From Pleurodeles waltl (Eukaryota > Chordata > Amphibia > Caudata > Salamandridae): DNA of 64,000 bases. Position numbers and translations under genes: made by a program. This document shows positions 1 through 11,987 of this stretch, piece by piece (the first letter of the stretch is position 1; each line of letters opens with the position of its first letter). The DNA is taken from assembly GCF_031143425.1 (NCBI RefSeq), contig NC_090444.1, positions 1,310,943,324 to 1,311,007,323 on the forward strand, read 5' to 3'. The notes below the pieces were generated by a model, which saw only the letters and a program-made list of their open reading frames with translations, did not search any database and was not told the origin of the DNA.

Positions 1-469
1 TACAAAAGTACTTCCGGTGACACACAGGTAAGACACTTTAACTTCTCCTTCCATTGACAGTTTTGTATTGGATATTGACACTGGCAGGCTGATATTTCCT
101 GCCATTTACTGTACCCTTTGGCATGTCTATTTTCAGATATCTGTGCCCCACTCTGGCTCCTGGTGTATTGACTGCAGCCAACTACAGGTCATACCTATGT
201 ATACGTTACTGTACAGTTGAATTGCAATGTTTACAGCTTGTTAAACGAATACATAGTTCAATCAATTGACAGACGCCATGCTTGTATTTTTTACAAGGGT
301 GTTTATTTATGTGCTCTTAAGTGGATGGGGTATTGCAATGGGCTGGGGTGGTGGTGTAGTCCAAGGGGGCATAGGAAGTGGAGCAATGACAGTTCAAGGT
401 GGACAGGGTGACATAGTGGGACACAAGGGTGACATTCAGGAGAGTCTTATTACCTGGTGGGGGTCTTGG
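1..469. other. No gene recognised; possible interior of Harbinger element
   Basis: This stretch lies downstream (on the minus strand) of the MYB/SANT coding remnant. No second terminal repeat was found, so the element may continue off the left edge. Open frames on the plus strand here are antisense shadows of the minus-strand coding sequence. I see no transposase. Confidence 0.4.
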
Positions 470-1995
470 CTATGTTCTCTGGCTTCTGCCTGGATAGCAG
501 GGACCGTTTGCGCGGTGGTTCTCCTTCTGCAGGGAAGGGGTGCTGATGGCCTGTTGTTCCTGTGGCGGGGCCTCCTGTCTACTAGCCTCAATGGAGGTAG
601 AAGCCTGTTCATTGGTTTGGCTAGTGTCAGGGGCCCGTTGGTGTACCACTGCCTCAATCATGGTGTTTGCCTTGTCTGCCAGCACCCCTGCAATGGTGAC
701 CAGAGTGGTGTGGATGTCCCTCAGGCCCTCTCTGATCCCCAGGTACTGACCCTCCTGCAGTCGCTGGGTCTCCTGCAACTTGGCCATTATCTGGCCCATC
801 GTCTCCTGTGAATGGTGGTATTCTCTCAGGATGTTAGTGAGTACCTCGTGGAGAGTATGTTACCTGGGCCTGTCCTCCCCCTGTTGCACAGCAGTCCTCC
901 CAGCTTCCCTGTTGTCCTGTGCCTCTGTCCCCGAACCTTGTGCCCACTGCCACTGACCCCAGGTTCCCAATCGTCCTGTGTTTGTGGGGGGGGCCTGGGG
1001 TCCCTGTAGTGGTTGACACACTGCTGATTGACGTGTCCTGGGGACAGTGGTATGGGCCCGCTGGGTGGGTGCTGTGCTGGTGTTTCCTAAGGGGGCAGGC
1101 TCTGTGGTGATATGGGACTGTGCCTGGGTAACCAACTGTCCGGAGGTCCCTGATAGGCCAGGTTGGTAATCCTGATCCAGGCGTGCAGAGCTGCTGTCAT
1201 CACTGTGGGCCTCTTCTGTGGGGGGACTCGATGTTGCTGGCACCTCCTCTCCGGTGACGTTGTGTGGGGGACCTGTGGGGATGTAAATGCAGTGTTATTG
1301 TTTCTGCGTGTGCCATCTTGTGCATGTGTATGTTGCCCTCTATGGTTGTTATTGCCCTGCCAGCTTTGCCTTGTGTGAGTGGTGATTTTGTGGGCTAGGT
1401 GATTGTCTCAACTGTGCATGCTTTGGTGATAGTTGTCCATGCAGGTCTGTGATGGGTGTCCATGCATTGGTGTTGCATGCAGGGCTTGGTTGTGGGAGGG
1501 GTGGGTTGTGATGGTAGGGTGTGTGGGAGGTAGTGGAGTGATGGAAGTGAGGGTGAGGGTGGGGGTATGTGATGGCATGCAGGTAGGGGGTTGAAAGCAG
1601 TAAAGATTTGACTTTCCAGAGTCCACTCCTCCTGCTACTCCTGCCAGGCCCTCAGGATGCATGATTGCCAAGACTTGCTCCTCCCATGTTGTTAGTTGTG
1701 GGGGAGGAGGTGGGGGTCCACCTCCAGTCCTCTGTACTGCTATCTGGTGTCTTGCTACCACAGAACGTACCTTCCCCCGAAGGTCGTTCCACCTCTTCCT
1801 GATGTCATCCCTTGTTCTTGAGTGCTGTCCCACGGCGTTGACCCTGTCCACGATCCTCCGCCATAGCTTTATCTTCCTAGCAATAGATGCCTGCTGCACC
1901 TATGATCCGAATAGCTGTGGCTTTACCTGGATGATTTCCTCCACCATGACCCTTAGCTCCTCCTCTGAGAATCTGTGGTGTCGTTGAGGTGCCAT
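470..1995 (-). pseudogene. Harbinger-type MYB/SANT-like accessory protein, two exons, broken
   Basis: Predicted ATG at 1995 (MAPQRHHRFSEEELRVM...). Exon 1 (1995-1617) encodes a MYB/SANT-like helical domain: tryptophans in KLWRRIVDRVNAVGQ and KRWNDLRGKVRS, then a proline run and ELTTWEEQ-like text. In PIF/Harbinger elements such proteins bind element ends and bring the transposase to DNA in the nucleus. Exon 2 (1272-470) has an acidic/serine patch (EEAHSDDSSSA), a Gln/Thr-rich linker and a helical segment (MGQIMAKLQETQRLQEG). The inferred intron is 1616-1273: the acceptor CAG is present, but the donor reads GA where GT is expected. In-frame TAG at 1900-1902 (codon 32) and TAA at 860-862 break the reading frame. 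The exon structure is inferred from family resemblance. The family call is firm; loss of function is very likely. Confidence 0.82.
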
Positions 1996-2154
1996 GGGTG
2001 TAGTGTGAGTGGTGTGTGTCAGGGTGTGGGCTGATGTGTTGGGGTGTGTGCTGTAAGGTGCGTGGATGGTGTTTGGGTGATGGTGTTATGTGGCTCTGGT
2101 TCTGTGGGTGCTCTTGGTGTCTCTCTCTCTCTGTTGGCAATGCTTTCTAGTCAT

Positions 2155-2290
2155 AAAGGGTTGTGGGTAGTGTGTGTGCGTGTTTTATAGAGGTGTGGGT
2201 GTGTGGGTGTGGTGTGTGTATGTGTGTCAGGTGTGTGCAGTTTGAATTGTCCAATGTAGTGTTGTTTTGTTAGGTTGTGTGTATTTTGAG
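2155..2290. repeat. TG-rich simple repeat
   Basis: Dense GTGTG/GTGGG runs lie within the leader of the Harbinger element. They are degenerate rather than a pure (TG)n tract. Confidence 0.6.
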
Positions 2291-2580
2291 CGCAGCAGTA
2301 TGTACCGCCAATCGTTTTCCGCGGATGAATGTTCGCCGCGGTGATTCGCCGGTCACAATGTTGTGGTCGTAGTTCTGTTGGCGTAACGGTGTGGGTTTTT
2401 CTAACGCCAGTTTATCACTGACCTTTGGGCTGGCGGACTTGTGTGTGTGTGTCTGTATAGTGACGGATTGCTAAGTGTGTGTCATAATATGGGTAGCGGT
2501 AAACCACCACCGCGGCGGTATGCTGGCGGCAGTCGGCATGGCGGTAAGCAGAACTTATCGCCAATTTCATAATGAGTGCC

Positions 2581-3149
2581 TATGTTCTCTAATGTTCTAT
2601 GTTACATCATTTCTCGTCATAGCTCTCCCATGCCGTACATTTGAATAATACACTGTGCATTTCCAGTACATACTTTCTATGCTAATGCTTTCTTGATTGT
2701 AAATATATCCCTCTTGAGACAGGTTTCCATTTTGTGACATAATTTAAGTGCCTCTCTCCGCCATTATGTCTGTGAGTAATAGACATACTTAATCAAATGC
2801 TTGTAGTAACAACATTTTTAGTTAGCATTAATATTTAAATGTGCATTGCATTGTTTTACATTTTCTACTTATGGAATTGATGTAATTCTATTTTGAAGAG
2901 ATCTTTGTTGAAGTCTTCATTTATTTTTTAAAGTTATGGGACAGATGCTTGATTTTCGCTTGTTTAAAAAAGGTTTGTTAGAATTACATTTTTGTAAAAT
3001 ACTTTTATATATTTATTGGGTTTATTTCACACAGTTTTTATTTTTAAACTATAGAGGGATTAGGGTGTTTTCATTGCAAAGTTATACCTACTTGCTAGTG
3101 AAAGTGTGTTTCTGAAATTTGTAGTTTAGAAAGGTTTTTCTTTTATTTT
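2581..3149. other. AT-rich unique-looking sequence
   Basis: About 570 bp of AT-rich DNA with no open frame of note, no repeat pairing and no recognisable element. Confidence 0.5.
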
Positions 3150-3620
3150 TTGACTCCACACCATCTCAAGAGAAGCAGCCAGACTAGTCCTCAATCACTT
3201 ATTCTGGGCTTGACCACATTTCACCTAATGGAACTCCCCTGGCTCCCAATACACAAGCACACACACTTTGAGCTCCTCAACCCCATGTACAAAGCACTTC
3301 ACATTACAGGCTCTGCCTACTTAAACAGCCATGTACAATTCCACCAGTCCCTCAGCTCCTCCACTGCATCAGACCCTCCCTAGGGAAGACCCCCATGCAT
3401 ACACAAAAGCAGATCTGGAGGTCATGCCCTCTCATACATTGCTTCCAAAGCTTGGAACAACCTCTTACACACCAATAAAGCCTCCTCTATTCTTGAATTA
3501 TGCAAGAAGCTGAAGACCTGGCTCTTTAAGTAAGCCCTCCTAAGGTTGGCCTCACACACCTTCCACAGTGCTAGGATACCCTTACAGGTGATAGCACACT
3601 ATAAAAAGGCATGTAACAGA
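3150..3620 (+). mobile_element. L2/CR1-like LINE, 3' end of ORF2 and 3' UTR
   Basis: The translation carries the C-terminal signature of L2/CR1-class ORF2: a LPWLPIHK motif (family form LHWLPV), then YKALHITGSAYL, and at the end KKLKTWLFK followed by TAA at 3531-3533. At least one frameshift lies between the two parts (around 3380-3430). The 3' UTR (3534-3600) has the L2-like tail pattern: AGTGCTAGGATACCCTTACA, then a CACTATAAAAA stretch that probably serves as the recognition end. The body of ORF2 (endonuclease, RT) is absent, the usual result of 5' truncation during target-primed reverse transcription. Confidence 0.75.
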
Positions 3621-3946
3621 ACCTAACTGAACATATTTCAGATTTGCTCCTCTGCTGTTTCTGATATTAGGGTAATACTCATAGAAAGCATTCTATGAAT
3701 TTTTGTGTTTAAGTTTTAAGTCGAATTTTGCTGTTATTTAGTTATAACTAATTTAGGTCATGTGACTTACATTTTTGGTGTTGACTTTCTTTTTGATAGT
3801 TGGATTTTTCTTTTTCGGTGTGCAGAATCTGTGTTAAATTCTTCAAATCTTGGCATTTTTGCTGCAAATTCGTTGATGTTTTGTGTGTTGTCTATAGTAA
3901 TTTATTTAGAAATATGTTTGCATTGGTTACTTAGTTTAAAATTTAA

Positions 3947-4353
3947 GGGCCGGATTATGAGTTTGGTGGTTGGACTGCCAGACTGCCATGGAGACGTTCC
4001 CAAAAAGACCACTGAGTGGATGGTCTGCTGCTGTATTACAATGTTATCACTGGCCCACCGGAGCTAGCACCACATTTTCTTTGATTCCACCATCTTGAAA
4101 CAGGTGGTCTATCCCGCCAGAGTCGGCTCAGTGGAACAGCACATCACAATGTGCATGGCAGTACAGTTGTCTATACAGCCCTGTGACAGCTGCTTTTCCA
4201 CAGCTGCCATCAAGGCGGGCAGCGGATGGCTGGTGGTGTCAGAGGGACTCCAGGTGGTCTATAGTTCAGCAAACCGCCAACATCGTAATATGGCAGTTGG
4301 ACCTCCGCTGCCAACATGGCGGTCTCCAGACTGCCAAACTTGTAATCAGGCCC
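3947..4353. mobile_element. MITE, 407 bp, TAA target duplication
   Basis: The left end GGGCCGGATTATGAGTTTGG pairs with the right end CCAAACTTGTAATCAGGCCC as an imperfect terminal inverted repeat. TAA flanks both sides (3944-3946, 4354-4356), as expected for Harbinger-type insertion (TWA). The interior has CTGCCA/TGGCGG repeats in both orientations. There is no coding potential. It shares its ends with the 17630-17801 MITE. Confidence 0.85.
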
Positions 4354-4356
4354 TAA

Positions 4357-7300
4357 GTTTTTTGGTTGTTTCTTTTTAGATATTTGACTGCTTTCAGTTT
4401 ACTCCTCATTTGGTGGACACTAATTAGTGCTTAATTGGTAATAATATACAAATATTTATTTTTTTAATTATACTTTGTTTATGTTTATTTGTTACATTTA
4501 ATATATAATATGTTTTATTGCTCTTGAATTGCTTGTTTTTTTAAAAAATCTTGGTTTAATGTTGTCTTCATTTTAATATTTAATGGAAAGTTGATATGTT
4601 TTAGAACATATTTATAAATATTTGTGTTTATATGTTAAACACAATAATTTCAATATTTATTGTGTTATATAGTAGTTATTTTCATGATATTTTGCCACTC
4701 AATATTGCTGTTTTTGATTTTTGGGTAGTGTTCCACATGTTTAAGGTGAGTGCATTTTTTTTGTATTTCTTCATTTTTTTTATCGATTTTAGGTTTTTTT
4801 TTATATTATTTAAGGATATTTGTGTTTTTCTTGCATAGAATTATGATATTTTTGTAATCAATATTTCTTGGCAATATTTTGGTAAATCATTATTGTTATG
4901 GCTGTCTTCCACAGGTTCCCGTCCTTTTTCTATCTTCTGAGGAGTTTGGACTAAACTCCTGACAACTACTGATTTCTCGAGGTTTTTATAAGGATGCTGT
5001 TTTTCCTTAGAAATTTGTCAGTGTCTTGTTTGGGTTTTAGAATAAGATGTCAGACAGCAGTAAAAACATAAAAGAAAGATAATCTATTTTTATGAAAATT
5101 ATCCAGTATGGTTAACCTGATCTAAAACAGTTTAGTGAAAGAAAATAGTTGTGATATAATGTATCAAAAAGACTGGATTGTAGCATTTTAAGTGATAATA
5201 TTCTATCTACTTTCCTCATTACTTTGTCATTCTGACACACTTCTACTGATGTTTTTGTCCAACAATATCCAACAATATTCTGGGACTAGAGAAACTACTA
5301 TTACTTCAGTCCTAGAATATTTGAAAAAGTGGTTGTCACAATTTCTAGCCAATGCATTCTTCACTATACCACAATGTAGTGTAAAATACAATATTTAATG
5401 TCCTCTGTGTCTGCTGTTTTTAGAATAGAGTGAAGCTAAAAGTCTGCTTTCTACCTAGTGCTACAATTCTGGTTGTGCTTGTCACACATTCTAGTCATAC
5501 TGTTCTTCATCATAAAATAACGAAGAATGACATGTAACATTAGGGTATTAATAATGTAATTGTTTTCAATTTTTTTCACTAGAAAGTATCTTCCCAAAAA
5601 ACTTTTGTCACGCTGTTTTCAACTACAGATTTTCCATTTATTTTTGACCAGATGTTTCCACCGAAAGACCTAAGACTATCCAAAATATCAGAACTGCTTA
5701 GATGTCCAGGACCTGATTATGATTTATATTCTATACAACTGCCACCGTATCAAGATAAGCAATACTAGCTCCAGGTATTTTATAGTGTTACCTACCTAAC
5801 TGAGATGTAAAGTTACAAAGTGAAGGAATGAGTACTGAGTATGCTCTCTGAGATGTTAGATATTGTTGCAGTTTAGTTCACAAACGGAAACATTGAAGTA
5901 TGTTTTTTAAACAAACAATCTTATTGCTACTTAAGTCAAGAGAAAACACCATGGTGTCCTTACCTATAATGTCTGCAACTTGATCTACCAACTTATTAGT
6001 CCACACATCTTGCTAACACCTCCAAGCCCACTAGTCTTTATAATCCAGGTAAAAATGCTCTTCAAACTCGTCCTGCGATGCCTTTGAAAGCAATACAATG
6101 GAGCACACATTCGTCTTTCCAAAATACACCTGTCCTTGCTCAAAGTGATATTGCTTCTTCACATATCAGACCTTTGTCTATTAACATCTTGGTACTCTGG
6201 AAATTCTGAATCAATCACTAATTCCAATAGCGGCTGCTTTGGCCCCAGTTGATATTATTATCCTTCCACATCGGCTTCCTCCAAAACACATCGGCTTGCT
6301 CTAAAACCTTTGTATAACCCAGCAACCCCAAATTGAATAAAGGAAAATTCTCTTTTTGGTTTCACATTTTAGATACCTGAGGGACTGGCATCACTTCATT
6401 GTCCACAGCATTTCCCTGATGTAAATCTGATGTAATACACATGGTACATGTATTTAAACTGGATGAAACAAAAACTAGCAGATTTTGCCACTTCTTATGG
6501 CATTATCTATGGTTTGTGCCATTCTTCTCTGTCCATCTCACCCAGATCCAATTCCCACTTCTTTCTGAGGTTGTTTTAAAAATAAGGTAAGTGTGAATGG
6601 TGAGCATGTAACATTTTGCTAACATAGTTGTCAGTTATAAGCCATGCCTCTAATGGCTGTTTTCTAGGAGTATCTCTATTTCTCCCTATTACTGAGTATT
6701 CCACTGTTAGGCACCTATATAAGTGGTGTCACTGGAGATCAAATTCTGTTTGGATTAAATGTTTCAGTATTCTTCAAATAACTAAATAAATCAGGGACTG
6801 AATTGAGAGGTCAGGTGAGCTATAGGACTCTGAGGTTATTCACAAATGTCTTATGAAATGTGTGAAGTAGCACTCCTGTAGAATTCTTTCTGTAGTCCTA
6901 GATGGCTTTGTGAACTGGCCCCAAAACATATAAAATGGGAATGTGGTGGGATGTTCTGGGAATACTTATATTCAAAAGTACAAAAAGAAAGTATTATGCT
7001 TAGTATTCCTCCTATATTTTGACTGAGAAATATTTTGTTACCATGATATAGTGGTCAAGATATTGTAACTACAACAATATCATGGGCAAACATATTAAAA
7101 GAATATTGTAACTTTTTTACAGTAATATTGACCTTTAGAATATAATTTACTGTAAGATTGTTTTTATTATTGTGTTTCATTATATTGTTTTCTCTTTCTC
7201 TTTTTTCCTTATATTACTTTGAAATTATTTTTCAATAATTTTAATGTGCAAACATAGGTTGCTGGGTTTATTTGAGAATGTAATAATTTCTTAAGCATTC

Positions 7301-7500
7301 TACGATAAATAATGTTAATTAAGTAATTTGCATTGTTTATATGTTTAATAAAGTACTAAAGTGTTTAATGCATTTTAATTTCTTTTTCTGAGGTTTGTTG
7401 TACCATTAACCGCAATTGGGCATGTGATGTTTATGTTTTAATTAAATATCAATTAACATTAATTAACATTGATTGATTAATACTTTATTTTTGATTGTTA
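4357..7500. other. Long AT-rich stretch, nothing recognised
   Basis: About 3.1 kb of AT-rich DNA. Open frames are short and low-complexity (Phe/Ile/Leu-rich). A short inverted repeat (GTTCTTC...GAAGAAT) sits near 5500-5530. I found no terminal repeats, tandem arrays or protein similarity. Confidence 0.45.
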
Positions 7501-7504
7501 TTTG

Positions 7505-7735
7505 CTTCCCTTTCGCTTATCCATATTCCCTGCATCTACCGAAGCAGAAGTGGAGGACCCTTCTTCTCTCACATCTCAGCAAAAAGCCTCCACACTCATA
7601 TCCTGACCATCGCCTTGTTTCTGGAATTCCGAATGGCCCTCAAGACTTGTCTGCTTGAATACGCCTCTGGGAACTGCAAGCGCTTGGATACCGTATAGAG
7701 TGATTAGTCTTGCATTATAAATCCCGATTGATTGA
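7505..7735 (+). mobile_element. L2/CR1-like LINE 3' fragment
   Basis: A short frame (about 7530-7658) retains the ORF2 C-terminal pattern, ending RMALKTCLLE (family form RALKTWLF). It is followed by an L2-type 3' end: CAAGCGCTTGGATACCGTAT, AGTGATTAGTCTTGCATTAT and a short TGATTGATTGATT tail at about 7722-7735. It is heavily 5'-truncated. This is a different copy, and probably a different subfamily, from the one at 3150-3620. Confidence 0.7.
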
Positions 7736-8784
7736 TTTTTGTTTTTTTACAAGGTTATTATTTTAGTTATATAATAAATATGTGTTTTGGGCTAAAGACA
7801 TTATTGGGGAGTTGGGAGGGTAGTGTTTAAATAAAGTATGTATAACATGGTATGTATTGTTTAAGTATTAATTATGTAATTTCATTATTTGGAAATTTCT
7901 ACATGTTTAACTTTAATTAATGAAAACATCTATAAAAAAGTTTATATGGTTTTTAGAGAATTATTTTAATTATTTATATATGGATTGTGTGGTGCATTGT
8001 GGTTTGGGTGGGTATTTTTATTGTTAAAGAGTATACAAAGTATTGTTAAATTGCTGAATATGTTATATTTGTAATGTTTGAAATTATTCATTTGTTTACA
8101 TGTTTTATTATTGTATACTTATTTTGAATATGGTATATTGGGAGAATGGGTGGGTAGTAAAAGTGGCTAGTCATTTCTAAATATTTAATTTATAATTAAA
8201 TAAAACAATAAATTTTTTCCAAAACAGATTATATTGCTTTTATTTTATGTCTGTGTGTTTTGTTGGAGGGAGTTAACCACTTTAGTGTGGCTGTCAACTT
8301 GTTCCTGACAGCTGCACTACGTCCATAGTGTGGCTGATGGGAAAGTGTCAATGGCTACACATGAAAAGAAAATGCATCTGATGAAAGCACCCAAAGCATA
8401 TTGTTTTCAAAATTTAAAGTCGAGACATGAGTAAAAAGCTTCCATAGTATGAGTTTGATATTTTTTGTTTGATTTGACATTCAGTATGCACAATGCACTT
8501 AAATCACAGTCTCATCAAATGAGGTGAAAGCAGGCAGCACCATCAGGTGGGAGTCTGCTTCCACTTTCAAGTCTGCCCTTGAGCATCAATCAATAATAAA
8601 GAACAAGCGCTGGATAGGGGCCGATGTCCCCTTTCTAGTGCAGTCACTTTCAATCAGATTCCTGTTTGGAGATTACCCTCAAAGGGAAATTTCCAAGCAA
8701 GAACTCACCCCATTATATACATGGGATGTTTTCTTTTGCCGGTGGCAGTGCCCTCCAGGACATGGGCCAGTGCTCTGCCTCAAG
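7736..8784. other. AT-rich spacer, nothing recognised
   Basis: AT-rich to about 8220, then mixed composition. No terminal repeat or protein signature was found. The sequence from about 8500 may already belong to the unit that continues into the tandem repeat and LTR fragment to its right. Confidence 0.4.
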
Positions 8785-9370
8785 ACACAACAGTCTCTCT
8801 GCTCCCCATTGTGGCAGATGGGGAAAGAATGGGTGTGGGTGGCCCACACGGGCATTGGGCCCAGATCCCAACCCAGAATGGGTGCAACATTCTTTATATT
8901 CCCCTGGTAGCAGATTTGGTTGTTTTTTGAGGGGCAGAAAGCCCACTGGACACCAAGTATCAGGCTGTGGGTGACTCCATCCCAGAATGGGCCCAACAGC
9001 CTTTCTATCCCTCAAGCAGCAGGTTTTTAGGAGGGTTTATCCCTGATCGGCTGGATGGGGAGGGGGCAGAAAGCCACTAAACATCAGGTAAAACCAGCCA
9101 CAAAAAAAGGTTGGGGGCAGCCCACTCAGGAAGCTGGCCTGGCCCTCATCCCAGGATGGGCTGAACAGTTTTTCTGCCTTCCCTGGAAGACAGAAAGACC
9201 ATTAGACACCAGGGAAAACTGGCCTAAAAAGGGGTGGGGACCACCTGATGCTGGGGTGGTGCTCTGACCCCAGACTGGGACCAACAGTCTTTCTGCCTCT
9301 CTATGGGAGCAAAAAGACCACTAGCCACCTGACAAATGGTGCAAAAAAAGAAGCGGTGGGGGTGGCCCAT
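8785..9370. repeat. Degenerate tandem repeat, unit roughly 110-170 bp
   Basis: A recurring block of the form CCCAGAATGGGnnCAACAGnCTTTCT appears near 8873, 8982, 9151 and 9271. Each is followed by a GCAGAAAGnCCACTnGACACC-like block and a G-rich GGTGGCCCA block. The spacings are 109, 169 and 120 bp, so the copies have unequal indels. It directly abuts the LTR fragment on its right and may be an expanded part of that LTR. Confidence 0.65.
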
Positions 9371-10594
9371 TGTGACACTGGACTAACTCACACCTAAACA
9401 GGCTGTGTCCAGTCCCCACAGAAAGAGCTGCATACTCCCCTGTGGTGGGCAGGAAGGCAGGACATCTGTGCACTCAAAAGACCCTTCTTTGAAGTCTTGC
9501 ACCATTTCAAAGGCACCACTGGGTATAAGCACTGGACCTCTGACAGCTCCACTTCAGTGCACGTCTGGGCCTGTGGATACTCTGCCAGGAAGGGCTGCTG
9601 TGCTGCTACAAGAAACTGCCATTCTGCTGAGCTGCTACTGTTCTGGACTTTGGCTTTGCTGAGCTGACCTGTTGCCTGCTGCCCTCTTGCCTGAGAGTGA
9701 GACGGACTGGACCTCAATCCCTACATTCCAGAACCAAGGAAATTCCAAGGGCTTGCTGGATTGACTCCTGTTTATTGAAGTCTTGGGACACAAAAAACTT
9801 CCAACTCACATGGCATGTTACAACTCCTGAACTAGTCTTCAACCAGCTCCTGACCCCCACGAGGCACATATTGACTCCGAGGTCCCAGGAAGGGGGTTTT
9901 GGCTCCTGAAATCAAGCTTTTGGGCTCTTCGCAACTGTGGACTGGCCCACTCGCAGTGGAATTGTGTGCTTACTTGAAGAATCAGCGTGAGCCACAAGTA
10001 GTTTGTCTCTTTGCACAGTGAGTGTTGTCGCCGCTCCAGTCCCCCTGTCCATAACACCCAGCTGACTCTTTGCACCAACGACCACCATCAGTGACGCTCT
10101 CCTTGCACCCAGCGAACTTCTTCCTCACAAATGAGACTCTTGGCTCAATTTTTGAGAAGGTGAAACTTCAGTGGGACTTACCTGGGACTAGTCCATCAAG
10201 GTCCGCTTGAACTTTTGAATTTACCCGGTCTAACACAGCCAGTTATCCCTGGTTGATTCCTTTATGCATTAAGCACCATATTGCATTTTGATCTTTTCTC
10301 TACTTATTGGAGTTTTGTAATTTGTGTCTTTTTTTGTTCATAAAACTGAGATCTATTTTTCTAACCATGTAGGATGTCCTTCTGTGTGGTGTTTTCACAT
10401 TTTTACTGTTTGAAGTGTTGCACAAATACTTTGCACAGTGTCTCTGAAGTTAAGCCTGACTGCTCTATGTCAAGCTACCTGAAGGTGAGCTCAAGCTAAT
10501 TTATGGTGTGTATCTGACTTTTCCTGATTAAGACTGTGGTTCCGTGTTTTGTCAAGGTGCATACCTCGGTCAACCAGAAACCCAATTTCTAACA
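9371..10594 (+). mobile_element. LTR fragment (3' portion), same family as 33256-35414 solo LTR
   Basis: The order of shared blocks matches the solo LTR at 33256-35414. First comes a CTTTGAA...TTCAAAG stem followed by TGGGTATAAG (9528-9537). Next are CCAAGGGCTTG and TTGAAGTCT blocks (9746-9785), a CTATTTTTCTAA...GTGTGGTGTTTTCAC block (10350-10400) and TCTCTGAAGTTAAGCCTG (10441-10458). The end is TTTCTAACA at 10594. The 5' part of the LTR is missing or replaced by tandem repeats, so no target duplication could be matched. Confidence 0.7.
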
Positions 10595-11826
10595 CAGAGG
10601 AAGTCTAGATCCAGCGTGGCTTTCCTTAGCTGAACCCATGCCTAAGGTCCATATTGACAAGTGCATGACAGTATTTAGCTATAGCTTATGTTTCGCATAC
10701 ACTGAGAGGTGTACAAAAGAGGTATTTGAGCAGCCTTAAGGTGGAGCTCGTGGATATTTAGAATGTCTTTGTGGAGAATTTGTATGATCTGAATCAGAAT
10801 AGACCGTAAGCTGTTAAATGCAAAAATTAAAGAAACAAAAATTCTATGCATAGCACATTGGATGAATCACTTACTGAAATATAATGGATTATGTTCTATG
10901 AAAAAACAATATGGTGACAGATTGATTGCCACATTGGTTGATGTTTCTGACAGATAATGGTAATAGAGACAAATGGGTGATGTTGGTGGCTGATAGAGTG
11001 AAACGGCATTGAGTGAGCAGGACTTGATAAAAGAATATTTAAAGAAACAGGTAGACCATGAAGTAATTCCAGGGTGGCTGAGTTGTGGTGGACCTGGGCA
11101 GAGGCCTCTAAGCTGACAATGGGAGATTGGGGATAGCAGAGAGGGAAAAGTAAGGGAAAAGTTGGAGTTGTGCCCTAAAGTTTTTCATGTACTCATTGAG
11201 GGAATTTGCATGGGATTCTGATGAGGAGGAGAGTTGAGAAAGAATTTGGTGTCTGGGTATGCATGGTGAAACAGATAGGAAAATGTATTATCAGGCATTT
11301 TGCAGTGTTCGCGACAGGAACCAGAAGGATGGGGTACTTTGATGTTTGTGAATCAATGTCTGACATTGAAGACATTCTGAAATATGTACAGGGTTTATTA
11401 TATTATTGATCTAATTGGCAAGAATATCAGTTTGAGAGGGAGGGAACCACCAGAGTGGTAATAGGTTTATTTGAGTGTGTGTATGGAAGAGAATGATTGC
11501 CATGTTAGATTGTCAAGGCTGATGAGATGCATTTTTTTCTGGTTGAAATTAACATTTTTGAGTGTGACCACGAGCGTCATTAACACAGTTCATTACTTCG
11601 GTCCCTTTCCAGTGGATCAGTGGAATGTGTTAACCAGGAGAGTGAGGCAAAGTGCAATTAGGTGTGACTGATTGAGGGAACACTCAACTGTGTGAACGTG
11701 TCCGAGTTGTGGAGATGATGAATTTGCGTAAAGTTAATCAACCTGATTGTATCATTTGTTTGAATAGACAGAGGGGTGTGTAGTGATTTTGGACCAAGAA
11801 GTGGACAGTGTGAAGGAGAAAAAGAA
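10595..11826. other. Unidentified, purine-rich plus strand
   Basis: About 1.2 kb with scattered short frames and no terminal repeats or protein signature that I recognise. It could be a decayed retroviral leader, but nothing in the sequence proves this. Confidence 0.35.
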
Positions 11827-11829
11827 TAA

Positions 11830-11984
11830 GGCCCATATTTATACTTTTTAGCACCGCATTTGCGCCTCTTTTTGACGCAAAAACGGTGCAAATTTACAGA
11901 ATACAATTGTATTTTGCAAGTTTGCGCCGCTTTTGCGTCAAAAAATGATGCAAATGCGTCGCTAAAAAAGTATAAATATGGGCC
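11830..11984. mobile_element. Palindromic MITE, 155 bp, TAA target duplication
   Basis: Ends GGCCCATATTTATACTTTTT and AAAAAAGTATAAATATGGGCC are near-perfect inverted repeats. TAA flanks both sides (11827-11829, 11985-11987). The interior is also palindromic (TTTGCGCC/GGCGCAAA-type and TGACGCAAAA/TTTTGCGTCA pairs), so the whole element can fold into one long hairpin. The same family occurs at 49182-49300. Confidence 0.9.
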
Positions 11985-11987
11985 TAA

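Larger units (their letters stand above)
470..2580 (-). mobile_element. Partial PIF/Harbinger DNA transposon with one terminal end
   Basis: The element contains the MYB/SANT gene, then about 590 bp of GC-rich leader (2280-2575) full of CGG/CCG trinucleotides. The right end reads ...TCATAATGAGTGCC at 2567-2580. This end closely resembles the ends of the 50323-50791 MITE (...TCATAATGAGGGCC), which suggests the small elements use the same end-recognition. No transposase and no matching left end are visible in the window, so the left limit given is only that of the coding remnant. Confidence 0.6.

Noticed and set aside
266..811. Plus-strand frame of 181 codons
   Set aside because: It is antisense to exon 2 of the Harbinger MYB/SANT pseudogene, which has recognisable protein sequence; the plus frame has none.
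8524..9267. Coding sequence across several frames at 8.5-9.3 kb
   Set aside because: Comparable frames are open on both strands. The region is a degenerate tandem repeat, which explains the similar peptides.
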